17,697 nt of DNA from Sulfurimonas sp. (lineage in GTDB: Bacteria; Campylobacterota; Campylobacteria; Campylobacterales; Sulfurimonadaceae): assembly GCA_012963655.1 (NCBI GenBank), contig DTVI01000368.1, positions 1 through 17,697 of the forward strand. The letters run 5' to 3'. Shown piece by piece: positions 6,593-13,678 of this stretch (positions are counted from its first letter, which is position 1; every line of letters begins with the position of its first letter). The translations under genes were made by a program, and so were the position numbers. The notes beneath the pieces were generated by a model, which had not been told where the DNA came from, did no database searches, and saw nothing but the letters and a program-made list of their open reading frames with translations.

Positions 6593-6991
6593 TCAGTCTG
6601 CAATTAACCAAATATACATTTCCTTAGTTTTTGGGTCTACCCATACTTCTTCAATATGGGCATTTATAATAGAACCTGAACTAGTTTGGGTACTTTCAAT
6701 GATGGTCTTAGAACTGGCACTTATAGCAGAACTTTTTTCTTTGCGCATAATAATGTTACCTACTTCAACGCCATTTTGTTGAGCTAACTCATCTAAGGCA
6801 CGAGATACAGCTACTCGTCTTTGCACCGTCTTACCTTTAAACTGAGGTCTTGAGCTTCCAACTGCGCCTGTTTTTCCATTTAAGTTGGGCTTATATAACC
6901 ATAATGGTTCGATTACGGATGGGATCTTTGAATGATTGCTACATCCTAAGCATAAAAAGAGGATGAAAGAAAGAAGAAAGAGTTTAAACAT
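6593..6991 (-). CDS. LPP20-family lipoprotein, short paralog
   Basis: Predicted 132-aa outer-envelope lipoprotein. Starting at the ATG at 6991 (AGGA six bases upstream) gives a classic signal: KLFLLSFILFLCLGC, with the lipidated Cys at 17. A start at 7021 would add ten residues before the signal and has no comparable site. The mature part carries the LPP20-fold pattern: GAVGSSRP, QRRVAVSRALDELAQQ helix, GVEV strand, then IEEVWVDPKTKEMYIWLI. The family is named after the H. pylori antigen Lpp20; biochemical function is unknown. It follows a larger LPP20 paralog after 84 bases containing two hairpins, and precedes the transglycosylase remnant, which suggests an envelope-related unit. Confidence 0.85.
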   Translation of the reverse strand: MFKLFLLSFILFLCLGCSNHSKIPSVIEPLWLYKPNLNGKTGAVGSSRPQFKGKTVQRRVAVSRALDELAQQNGVEVGNIIMRKEKSSAISASSKTIIESTQTSSGSIINAHIEEVWVDPKTKEMYIWLIAD

Positions 6992-7006
6992 GTGTGTCCT
7001 AATATC

Positions 7007-7062
7007 TAGATATAAAAACAAAAAATGTGTTTATATCTACATACAAAGCAGGTCAAAGACCT
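7007..7062 (-). promoter_or_regulatory. Two hairpins between the tandem LPP20 genes
   Basis: AGGTC/GACCT (7050-7054 and 7058-7062) closes a 3-base loop just past the first gene's stop. A larger inverted repeat pairs TAGATATAAAAACA (7007-7020) with TGTTTATATCTA (7028-7039). ATATCTAGATAT (7002-7013) is itself palindromic and abuts the AGGA site of the second gene. They could attenuate, process or stabilise the mRNA and set the ratio of the two proteins. No clean T-run marks a terminator. Confidence 0.4.
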
Positions 7063-7075
7063 ACTCTACATTATT

Positions 7076-7660
7076 TTAGTCTGTTGGAAATTCTTTTTCA
7101 AGACTTTCAAGTGCATTTTTAGACTGAAATTGTTGCCATAAAGCTTGATCATTTTTATATGATGACTTTACAGTATTTTGAATTTCTTCATTCATAGAAT
7201 TTTCATCCATGCCTACAAGAATATAAATTGTTTTATTTTTAGGGTGTTGCCAGAAGTTAAGTTGCTTTGAGCCTTTTAAAGACACCTTAGCCACTTGTTT
7301 TGATACCTGTGTAGATACCTTGTCCGCTACTTCGCCTGCTCCAACACCTGTTGAACGTGCAAATGTTTCTACCTTGTCTTTAACAAGAGCTTCAATTTGT
7401 TGTGCAAGATTTGAACGCGCATTAGCTAATGCTTCTCTACGGGTAAAACCTGCACCTAATTTAGAATAAGGAGCAGATCCAAGTTCAGTAATCGCGCCTT
7501 CTAAACCAACACTTGGGTTACAAGTCCATTCTGGTGCACGAACGCCTTCTTGTTCACAATGAAAGCTAACTTCTTCAGGTACAGCTTCTTTACTACTACA
7601 ACCTACAAATGTGGTTGCTAGTGTAGCTGCTAAGGCTAATGATCCAACAAATTTTTTCAT
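7076..7660 (-). CDS. LPP20-family lipoprotein, long paralog
   Basis: Predicted 194-aa lipoprotein, exported by Sec and lipidated at Cys21 (signal MKKFVGSLALAATLATTFVG then C). The mature protein has a Cys34/Cys47 pair that could form a disulfide, then the LPP20 pattern: GSAPYSKLG, RREALANARSNLAQQIE helix, a Val/Lys-rich stretch with VSTQVSKQVAKVSLKGS, and FWQHPKNKTIYILVGMD strands, with a helical C-terminal tail. The ATG at 7660 has AGGAG six bases upstream. A sigma-70-like promoter precedes it, so it probably heads a unit with the shorter paralog. Exact role is not known for the family; envelope localisation is well supported by the lipobox. Confidence 0.88.
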   Translation of the reverse strand: MKKFVGSLALAATLATTFVGCSSKEAVPEEVSFHCEQEGVRAPEWTCNPSVGLEGAITELGSAPYSKLGAGFTRREALANARSNLAQQIEALVKDKVETFARSTGVGAGEVADKVSTQVSKQVAKVSLKGSKQLNFWQHPKNKTIYILVGMDENSMNEEIQNTVKSSYKNDQALWQQFQSKNALESLEKEFPTD

Positions 7661-7693
7661 AAAAACTCCTAGTTTAAGTATATATATGATTGC

Positions 7694-7721
7694 ATTGTAG
7701 CAAAAAAAGATATATAGTCAA
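7694..7721 (-). promoter_or_regulatory. Promoter of the LPP20 lipoprotein unit
   Basis: Minus-strand TTGACT (7716-7721), a 16-bp spacer and TACAAT (7694-7699). It is one of the few places in the window with both -35 and -10 elements. The leader to the ATG at 7660 is about 27 bases. Confidence 0.6.
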
Positions 7722-7772
7722 GTATTTTATTAAGTTTTTTTTTATTGATATTGAGGAAATGAAGTTTTTGCA

Positions 7773-7790
7773 CTTCTTTTTTTAAAGAAG
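7773..7790 (-). terminator. Weak hairpin after the mscS-type gene
   Basis: CTTCTTT (7773-7779) pairs with AAAGAAG (7784-7790) around TTTT, about ten bases past the channel gene's stop. On the minus strand A residues, not T, follow, so it may stabilise the 3' end more than terminate. Confidence 0.3.
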
Positions 7791-7800
7791 AAATGCCTTT

Positions 7801-8904
7801 TTAAGAAAGTGCTTGACCTGTTTGAACATTATCGGGCATAGATTCTATATAAACAGACTGCGAAGGGAAGGCAAAAGAGGCCTTATTGTCTTCAACTATT
7901 TTCATAATATTAAGATTCATTCTTTCTCTTACCATAAGATATTCTTGCCAATTGGTTGTATTGGTAAAAAAGTAACAAAAGATACCTAGAGCAGAATCTT
8001 GAAAATCTGTAAAATTGATTAAGATCGTTTTATTATTGATATCAGGATCATCCTTAAGCATTTGCCTAATTTGATTTAAAATATTTTCCATCTGTGTTGA
8101 GTTTGTATTATAAGTAAGGCCAACTGTCATCTTAATACGTCGTAATGTCATACGAGACCAGTTTGTTATAGGACTATTAGCCAGGGTGGCATTAGGGACG
8201 GCAACAAGGGCCTTTGCAAAGGTACGTATACGAGTGGAACGTATGCCTATATTTTCAATTGTTCCTTCTACATCTGGTGTTTGTATCCAATCTCCTACAT
8301 CAAATGGCTTGTCCGAAAAGATAACAAGGGAACCAAAAAGATTTGCGGCTGTGTCTTTGGCTGCAAGAGCAAAGGCAAGACCACCTAAGCCTAAGGACGC
8401 TAAAAATCCCGTAAAGTTATATCCCCATTCTTGCACAACAACCACAAATCCCATAACGATAATTACAAGCTTAACCCCTTTTATAAAAAACAGGGCAAGG
8501 TCGGCTGAAAAACGATTAGCTATTTTGCCTTGTTGTTCACTAACAAAGTTTGCGAAAATACCAATGATACGATATAAGGCCCAAAAAAGACAAAAGGCAA
8601 ACATAGAATGAAAAAAGTGAGCATTAAAGGTGTCAATATCAGATGGCAGTTTTAAAAAAGCTAACATGGCATATAGGCCAATTAGGACGAAAACTAAACG
8701 TATAGGTGGCTCAATAGCAGTGATTATAGCGTCATCTAAGGTGTTTTTAGTCTTTTTACTTGCCTTATGTAATAAGGACACAAAGATATGAGCTAAGGGT
8801 CCACGAAGAAAAATAAAAAATAAAAAAAGTGCTAATGAAATTAACCATTGCTGACCAGTATTATCTAAAAAACTCTTGTCTAAAAAGTTAGTAAATGCTT
8901 CCAT
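7801..8904 (-). CDS. MscS-family mechanosensitive ion channel
   Basis: Inner-membrane channel of the MscS superfamily that opens under membrane tension and releases solutes on osmotic downshock. Started at the ATG at 8904 it is 367 aa; AGAGGT lies four bases upstream, and the alternative GTG at 8946 overlaps the likely -10. About four N-terminal helices come first (from WLISLALFLFFIFL on). The pore helix follows, with FLASLGLGGLAFALAAKDTAANLFGS, the Gly/Ala-packed MscS signature. Next is the beta domain (FSDKPFDVGDWI, VEGTIENIGIRSTRIRTF, VPNATLANSPITNWSR) and a cytoplasmic alpha-beta domain. It is longer than E. coli MscS (286 aa) through extra N-terminal helices, like YnaI/YbdG-type members. 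Divergent from the phosphoribosyltransferase gene. Confidence 0.9.
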   Translation of the reverse strand: MEAFTNFLDKSFLDNTGQQWLISLALFLFFIFLRGPLAHIFVSLLHKASKKTKNTLDDAIITAIEPPIRLVFVLIGLYAMLAFLKLPSDIDTFNAHFFHSMFAFCLFWALYRIIGIFANFVSEQQGKIANRFSADLALFFIKGVKLVIIVMGFVVVVQEWGYNFTGFLASLGLGGLAFALAAKDTAANLFGSLVIFSDKPFDVGDWIQTPDVEGTIENIGIRSTRIRTFAKALVAVPNATLANSPITNWSRMTLRRIKMTVGLTYNTNSTQMENILNQIRQMLKDDPDINNKTILINFTDFQDSALGIFCYFFTNTTNWQEYLMVRERMNLNIMKIVEDNKASFAFPSQSVYIESMPDNVQTGQALS

Positions 8905-8921
8905 GCATACCTCTGTGCTTA

Positions 8922-8942
8922 TATAAATTTCAAAAGATTTTA
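8922..8942. promoter_or_regulatory. Divergent promoter region, channel gene / phosphoribosyltransferase
   Basis: On the minus strand TGA-TAAAAT (hexamer 8937-8942) is an extended -10 for the channel gene, giving a leader of about 26 bases to 8904. On the plus strand TATAAA (8922-8927) could serve the phosphoribosyltransferase gene with a leader of about 35 bases. The plus-strand assignment is the weaker one. Confidence 0.35.
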
Positions 8943-8968
8943 TCACAATTTGAGATACAATCTTCTTT

Positions 8969-9415
8969 ATGAAATATTATGCTTATGAAGAATTTGTAAA
9001 AGACACAAAACAACTCGTTAAATTAACACAAGAATATGAGGCGGACACCTTAGTTGCCATTGCTAGAGGTGGACTTACCCTAGGACATGCCTTTGCCCAA
9101 GCCGTCAATACCCGTAGACTTTTTTCTATTAATTCTATACTTTATGAAAAAGATAAAAAGGGTGCCTCGTGTGAAATCTTTAACATGCCCGAACTCAAAG
9201 ATGCTAAAAAGGTATTACTCTTAGATGATATAGTTGATACAGGACAAACAATAAAAGAAATTTTAGCACTTTTAAAAAAGTGTTTTCCTGATGTAGAATT
9301 TAAAATAGCGTCCTTATTTTATAAGCCAAGTGCCGTCATACAACCTGATTTTTGCGTACATGAGGCAAAAGACTGGATAGAGTTCTTTTGGGAAGTGGAT
9401 TTTAATGAAGACTAA
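8969..9415 (+). CDS. Purine-type phosphoribosyltransferase
   Basis: A 148-aa type I phosphoribosyltransferase that should join a nucleobase to PRPP. The PRPP-binding loop VLLLDDIVDTGQT is at 82-94, the pyrophosphate-loop-like IARGGL at 31-36, and the protein ends WIEFFWEVDFNED, with the aromatic region that contacts purines in xanthine/guanine enzymes. It most resembles the Gpt-like phosphoribosyltransferases of Campylobacterota; substrate (xanthine, guanine or hypoxanthine) cannot be read from sequence. A uracil or orotate enzyme is less likely. The ATG has no good Shine-Dalgarno sequence. The next gene starts two bases after its stop, indicating co-transcription with a membrane protein. Confidence 0.85.
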   Translation: MKYYAYEEFVKDTKQLVKLTQEYEADTLVAIARGGLTLGHAFAQAVNTRRLFSINSILYEKDKKGASCEIFNMPELKDAKKVLLLDDIVDTGQTIKEILALLKKCFPDVEFKIASLFYKPSAVIQPDFCVHEAKDWIEFFWEVDFNED

Positions 9416-9417
9416 GA

Positions 9418-9918
9418 ATGTTTAAAGACAATTTACAAGCTTATTGGCATTTGTTAAGAGGTGTTGTGACCGTAACTAGAGTTATGGCTTTTGAAAAATT
9501 TACAGCCTTGTTTTTATTTTTCTATCTTTTATCTGCTTTTAGCCTTTCTCTTTTAGCTTCTGTAATACATTGGGGCGCTGGAATAGCTGTACTTGTGATT
9601 ATTATGATGTTATTTACTAAGGTACTTAATAATGTTCAGTTTTTAAAACGCATGTTAATTCGTAAAGGCGATAGAATTGAGTATGCCGATCCAAATGAAA
9701 CTGATGGTAAAGAAATGTTTAAAAAGGCTGAAATTGTTTTAAAAATGCGTCCTGCTGAAGTCGAAAAAACAAGGCTTATTTCTACTGAACTGATGGAAGG
9801 TAATCAACATTTTTATCTTATCCGCTTAGGCGAAGAGGTAAGTGTTATTGCCTTTGATTGGATTATTGGTCTTTCTCCTGAATTTTTAGAGATTGGATTT
9901 GCCCATAAACAAGACTAA
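9418..9918 (+). CDS. Two-helix membrane protein of unknown function
   Basis: A 166-aa protein I do not recognise. Residues 27-48 and 52-70 are strongly hydrophobic and form a predicted helical hairpin in the membrane. A basic patch (LKRMLIRKGDR) follows, then a soluble C-terminal domain of about 85 residues with alternating helix and strand and a closing SVIAFDWIIGLSPEFLEIGF. It begins two bases after the phosphoribosyltransferase stop, so the two are probably translated from one mRNA; whether they work together is unknown. Its stop codon overlaps that of the convergent AEC permease gene by four bases, leaving no room for a dedicated terminator. Confidence 0.75.
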   Translation: MFKDNLQAYWHLLRGVVTVTRVMAFEKFTALFLFFYLLSAFSLSLLASVIHWGAGIAVLVIIMMLFTKVLNNVQFLKRMLIRKGDRIEYADPNETDGKEMFKKAEIVLKMRPAEVEKTRLISTELMEGNQHFYLIRLGEEVSVIAFDWIIGLSPEFLEIGFAHKQD

Positions 9919-10823
9919 AAAAGTTTGATCGCGTAAAGAGCAAAAAAGCTTATACCTAGAAACAATAATGACGAGATGAAGATCAAGGCCGTAATATCCG
10001 TGGGTCTACAGTTGTATAAAGAACCAAGATTCACATTTGTGACAGCCAGGGGCATGAAAATTTCTATGAGGATAATGCCTTTTACCATTGGACTTAAAGA
10101 TGTGAGTCCCAATAGAAAAAATGCAAGAAGAGGTAAGAAGATAAACTTAATACTATTAACATGAATGATAAGCTTTATATTGAGGTGCTTGAGTCTGACA
10201 CTATAAAGGTACATTCCTAAAATAATAAGTTGAAGCACCATACTCGCGTAAGCCCCCATTTTTAAAGCTGACATAATCTCTTTTGGAAGTTCAATTTGAT
10301 AAAAATTTAGACTCAGTGCAAGAACAGCAAACCAAAGTACAGGTAATTTAACTATATTTTTTATAGAGGCCTTCATTGAAAAGTTACCACGAGAGTAAAA
10401 GTAAACCCCGAAGGTATAAACAATAAAGATATTGATGAGGTTAATTAAGGTCGTAAAAGGGATACTCTCTGGTCCAAATATAGCAATACCCAAGGGGATA
10501 CCAAGATTTCCCGTATTTCCAATAAGCGCAGCAATACTTGCAATAGAACGCTCCTTCTCATCTTGAAAAAGTTTTTTAGAAAGAAAAAAGCTAAGGACTA
10601 GAGCAATAGAAATAATACCTGCATAAAGAAGGGGTGCTAGTAGGAGTTGAGTGTCAATAGGTCTTTGTAAAAGTCCCCAAAAAGTAAGAAAGACTTGTAA
10701 AAAATAAACAGAAAGAAGATTAAAAGATTTTTCATCTATTTTTTCTTTAAAAATATGTTTGGCAGAATATCCTACTAAGATGAAAATGTAAATGGATAAA
10801 ATAGCTAAAAAGAGACTTCCCAA
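9915..10823 (-). CDS. AEC-family permease (auxin efflux carrier/MdcF-like)
   Basis: A 302-aa inner-membrane protein with about ten hydrophobic segments arranged as two five-helix halves, typical of AEC transporters. The marker GNTGNLGIPLGIAIFG (about 102-117) sits at the break in helix four, and the second half has the related NVNLGSLYNC. Substrates in bacteria are usually small carboxylates such as malate or malonate; nothing here fixes one. The start appears to be TTG (10821-10823): a stop lies four codons upstream and the next Met is in mid-protein. The site before it (TTAGG, spacing about ten) is weak. The gene stands alone between two convergent or divergent neighbours. Confidence 0.85.
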   Translation of the reverse strand: MGSLFLAILSIYIFILVGYSAKHIFKEKIDEKSFNLLSVYFLQVFLTFWGLLQRPIDTQLLLAPLLYAGIISIALVLSFFLSKKLFQDEKERSIASIAALIGNTGNLGIPLGIAIFGPESIPFTTLINLINIFIVYTFGVYFYSRGNFSMKASIKNIVKLPVLWFAVLALSLNFYQIELPKEIMSALKMGAYASMVLQLIILGMYLYSVRLKHLNIKLIIHVNSIKFIFLPLLAFFLLGLTSLSPMVKGIILIEIFMPLAVTNVNLGSLYNCRPTDITALIFISSLLFLGISFFALYAIKLF

Positions 10824-10875
10824 TATAATGGCCTAATATATAGATGTATTAATGAAAGTATAGTAGAATAAAAAG

Positions 10876-11877
10876 ATGAATAACAGATTTTCGCGTAAAC
10901 TAGCCTCTTTTTCTTTTTTATTTTTAGCCATTGGTTTTGTCTCCTTGACCTTCTTTAACACATACGAACCAACGAGACATTTAACAACAACACTTTTTTT
11001 AGTTTTAACTCTTGTCTTGTATTATCCTCTTAGACTCATCATTACTAATAAAAAACTATCTATGACCTATAACGCACTTATTAAAGACCCAGATGCATCT
11101 CGCTTGATTATGTTTTATATTAAATTACCTGTTTTTCTTATAGGGGCACCTTTATTAGTAGGAGGCTTCTTTTTACTGTTTATAAAAGCTTCTGTCTTCT
11201 TTTCTATTAATGCTAGATTGATTATTTTAGCCCTAGGTGGATTTGTATCTATCTTCATTTTTTGGACATTTTTGGGAAATAAATTGATAGAAAGTCGTGA
11301 TAGTATTTCGCAACTTTACGCTAAAAATAGACTCGACCAAAAGCTAGGCTATCATGTCTTGCTTTTTATGACCTTCTTCTCTTTAACCACAGATTTAATA
11401 GAGTCTTTTACCATTACGCTTCTTTTTTCATTTTTAATCTTTGATATTTTATTTGCCTTGAAAGACAAAACAAACTTGGGACGTTTATTGATAGATAAGG
11501 GTGTGTTTTTAGTCTTTAAATTTTTAGTGTTTACCTTAATTGTTCTTTTGTCTTACAAATACGCTAAACCCTTACTTGAGGATGAGGTGAGACACTTTGT
11601 ATTATGGGTAGATCCAAGTCTTAGTGTGATATTTATTTATCTTTTTTTATACAGTATTTCAGGGCTGGGGAATTATGTGCAGTTAAACTTGCTTATCTCT
11701 TATATATTTAAAAAACAAAGCATACAGTTTGGGGTAGTTTGGACGATGATGGCCTTGTTATATATAAGTCTAACGGCCATACATTTGAAGTTTGAGCATT
11801 TTAATAAGATGAAGGTGAAGATTGAAAAGTATCAGGAAAAAAGCAGACTCGAGAGCTTAGGCCTTGTCTCAAGTTAG
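10876..11877 (+). CDS. Polytopic membrane protein of unknown function
   Basis: A 333-aa protein with about eight or nine predicted transmembrane segments (roughly 10-28, 36-57, 81-103, 111-134, 158-172, 176-196, 209-228, 248-264 and 284-303) and a basic, helical cytoplasmic-looking tail (305-333, KMKVKIEKYQEKSR). I recognise no family motif. Between helices it has short charged loops such as ESRDSISQLYAKNRLDQK. The ATG at 10876 has no clear Shine-Dalgarno site; TATAGT at 10859-10864 would give a very short leader. Its TAG stop overlaps the stop of the convergent J-domain gene by four bases. It could be a transporter or a membrane scaffold; I have no evidence for either. Confidence 0.75.
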   Translation: MNNRFSRKLASFSFLFLAIGFVSLTFFNTYEPTRHLTTTLFLVLTLVLYYPLRLIITNKKLSMTYNALIKDPDASRLIMFYIKLPVFLIGAPLLVGGFFLLFIKASVFFSINARLIILALGGFVSIFIFWTFLGNKLIESRDSISQLYAKNRLDQKLGYHVLLFMTFFSLTTDLIESFTITLLFSFLIFDILFALKDKTNLGRLLIDKGVFLVFKFLVFTLIVLLSYKYAKPLLEDEVRHFVLWVDPSLSVIFIYLFLYSISGLGNYVQLNLLISYIFKKQSIQFGVVWTMMALLYISLTAIHLKFEHFNKMKVKIEKYQEKSRLESLGLVSS

Positions 11878-12635
11878 CTTTGCTTCTGTTTTTTAATGAC
11901 CTCATAAGCCTCATTAATCTTTTGCGTCTTTTGCATAGCATCATCTATATAATGTTCATCCGCGCCTTGGGCCTGAATAATATCAGGATGATATTTTTTG
12001 ACGAGGGCTCTGTACTTTTTCTTAATAGTTTTTAAATCATCTTCTTTAGATGCACCTAATGTCTTATATGATTCAGACAGACTACTATGTGTTTGAACCC
12101 CTGAAAAATGTGATTGAAATTGATTCATCATTGCTTCAAACTCAGGGCTAGAAAAATGTAGAAAGGCTGCAATTTTTGTTAGAATATTTTCTTCAGCTGC
12201 TGTAACCTTACCGTCAACAAAGGCAATGTTAATTAAAAAGCTCATCATCATTTGACGTTTTGCCTTGTCTCTGTGGATGAGTACATATAATTGTGAAACA
12301 ACAGAATCCACATTTCTAGGTCTTTGTTTTTCTTCTGCAAAGATCTCTTTTAAATAATCTTTGACCTTTTGCGGTTCTGGAAAGACCTTAGAAATATCAT
12401 TAAACATATTTCCAATAAGTTCTGCTTCTAATTCATCTATACGTCCATCAGCCTTAGCGACCTTGGCACAAAGAGCTGTAAAAAGCCCAAGTTCACTTGC
12501 TTGTATTGCTTCTTTAGTGATGTCCATATTTTTAAATTGAGCCTGATTGTAATACACTTGTTGAAAACGCTTATAAGAAGTGTAAACCCTATATAAAACA
12601 AAAATGAGGATTCCCCAAAAGATAATATTAAACAT
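11874..12635 (-). CDS. Membrane-anchored TerB/J-domain co-chaperone, DjlA-like
   Basis: A 253-aa protein with the DjlA layout: an N-terminal membrane helix (3-18), a TerB-like helical domain (about 47-165, with two KADGRIDELE and FVDGKVTAAEE acidic half-motifs that can bind metal) and a C-terminal J domain (about 188-250). The J domain has the essential HPD (216-218), in KKKYRALVKKYHPD, so it should stimulate DnaK ATPase at the inner membrane. In E. coli DjlA is linked to envelope stress signalling. The ATG has AAGGA seven bases upstream. It is divergent from the EamA transporter across a symmetric -10 element and convergent, with a four-base stop overlap, with the membrane protein gene before it. 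Confidence 0.88.
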   Translation of the reverse strand: MFNIIFWGILIFVLYRVYTSYKRFQQVYYNQAQFKNMDITKEAIQASELGLFTALCAKVAKADGRIDELEAELIGNMFNDISKVFPEPQKVKDYLKEIFAEEKQRPRNVDSVVSQLYVLIHRDKAKRQMMMSFLINIAFVDGKVTAAEENILTKIAAFLHFSSPEFEAMMNQFQSHFSGVQTHSSLSESYKTLGASKEDDLKTIKKKYRALVKKYHPDIIQAQGADEHYIDDAMQKTQKINEAYEVIKKQKQS

Positions 12636-12668
12636 GTAATTTCCTTAAAATAGCTATTCGTAATAAGA

Positions 12669-12676
12669 ATTATAAT
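12669..12676. promoter_or_regulatory. Symmetric bidirectional -10 element (ATTATAAT)
   Basis: The palindrome ATTATAAT contains TATAAT on both strands (plus 12671-12676; minus 12669-12674). Predicted starts are near 12683 (+) and 12662 (-), giving leaders of about 26 bases to both the EamA GTG (12709) and the DjlA-like ATG (12635). No -35 is evident on either side. One site could thus drive both genes, but not at the same moment. Confidence 0.5.
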
Positions 12677-12708
12677 AGAATTTTAAAAATATTTTGTTGG
12701 GAAATTGT

Positions 12709-13596
12709 GTGATTAAAAAAATACTAAGTATTGATAAGGGCATTTTATATATGTTCTTTGCCTCTTTTTTGTTTGCTATTATGGGTGGATTTGCTAAGGA
12801 ATTAAGTGCTTCAATGAGTTCACTTGAGGTTGTTTTTTTTAGAAATATCTTTGGTGTGATAATCATAAGCTTTATGGTTTTTAAAAATCCTATCAAGCAA
12901 AAAGGCGGAAAGCCTTTTTTATTGTTTTTTCGTGGATTTATAGGCTTTGTAGCCTTACTAGCCTTTTTTTATAATATTGCACATATCTCTTTAGCTGACG
13001 CGATGACCTTTGCTAAAACAGCTCCTATCTTTACCGCATTTTTTGCTTATGTGTTTTTAAAAGAAAAGATGAGTGCTTATGGATGGTTGGCTTTATTTAT
13101 TGGATTTATTGGGATTGTTTTCATTACACAACCTCAAGGGCTGAGTTTTACAAAAACAGACCTACTTGGAATCTTTTCTGGTTTAGGTGCGGCCTTGGCA
13201 TATACCTCTGTTAGAGAGCTTAAAAAGTTTTATGATACGAGGTCTATAGTCCTTTCTTTTATGCTTACAGGAACCCTAGGTCCCCTTGTATTACTTGTAG
13301 TGGCTCCATATGTAAAGGTAGAAGGTTTAGACTTTTTATTTGCTGAATTTGTTATGCCTTATGGAATGGACTGGTTTTATATTGCAGGTTTAGGCTTGTT
13401 TGCAACGATGGCTCAAATGTATATGACAAAGGCATATGGAGAAACTAAGGCAGGGATAGTAGGCGCGGTTTCATACTCAAATATCGTTTTTGCTATTATT
13501 ATCGGATTATTGCTAGGAGATAGTTTTCCAAACTTACTTACTAGCTTAGGTATTATGGCAATTTTTATGGCAGGAATATTAGTTATAAAAAAATAA
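12709..13596 (+). CDS. EamA-family (DMT superfamily) transporter
   Basis: A 295-aa inner-membrane protein with ten predicted helices in two EamA repeats. Repeat 1 includes FRNIFGVIIISF, AMTFAKTAPIFTAFFAYVFLKEK and GIVFITQP; repeat 2 includes MAQMYMTKAYGETKAGIVGAVSYSNIVFAIIIGLLLGDSFP, each ending in the usual charged residue after a Gly/Leu-rich helix. The superfamily exports or imports small metabolites such as amino acids, nucleotides or S-adenosylmethionine; substrate is not predictable here. I chose GTG at 12709 because GGGA lies six bases upstream; a TTG pair at 12694/12697 would extend it five codons. It ends just before the kdsA promoter and the large hairpin at 13613-13652, which can terminate its transcript. 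Confidence 0.88.
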   Translation: MIKKILSIDKGILYMFFASFLFAIMGGFAKELSASMSSLEVVFFRNIFGVIIISFMVFKNPIKQKGGKPFLLFFRGFIGFVALLAFFYNIAHISLADAMTFAKTAPIFTAFFAYVFLKEKMSAYGWLALFIGFIGIVFITQPQGLSFTKTDLLGIFSGLGAALAYTSVRELKKFYDTRSIVLSFMLTGTLGPLVLLVVAPYVKVEGLDFLFAEFVMPYGMDWFYIAGLGLFATMAQMYMTKAYGETKAGIVGAVSYSNIVFAIIIGLLLGDSFPNLLTSLGIMAIFMAGILVIKK

Positions 13597-13598
13597 GC

Positions 13599-13604
13599 TA
13601 TAAT
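13599..13604 (+). promoter_or_regulatory. -10 element for kdsA-ribH-nusB
   Basis: TATAAT in AAGCTATAATCACGA, only two bases past the EamA stop. The predicted start near 13611 places a 40-bp hairpin at the very 5' end of the kdsA transcript. A weaker alternative, TAATAT at 13653-13658, lies after the hairpin. Confidence 0.55.
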
Positions 13605-13612
13605 CACGATAC

Positions 13613-13652
13613 CTCTTTAAAAAAGGTGAAACTGTTCACGTTTTTTAAAGAG
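13613..13652. terminator. 40-bp near-perfect hairpin, terminator or kdsA leader structure
   Basis: CTCTTTAAAAAA (13613-13624) pairs with TTTTTTAAAGAG (13641-13652), and an inner GTGAA/TTCAC stem (13626-13630, 13635-13639) closes on ACTG, with one G-G mismatch. The inner stem with A6 before and T6 after is a typical bidirectional intrinsic terminator, suitable for the EamA gene. Because a good -10 lies just upstream, it may also sit at the start of the kdsA mRNA. Confidence 0.7.
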
Positions 13653-13678
13653 TAATATTAGAAAAAATAGGAAATTAC

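Noticed and set aside
8186..8611. Plus-strand 141-aa open frame
   Set aside because: It lies fully inside and antisense to the well-supported MscS-type gene, and its product is low-complexity and basic.
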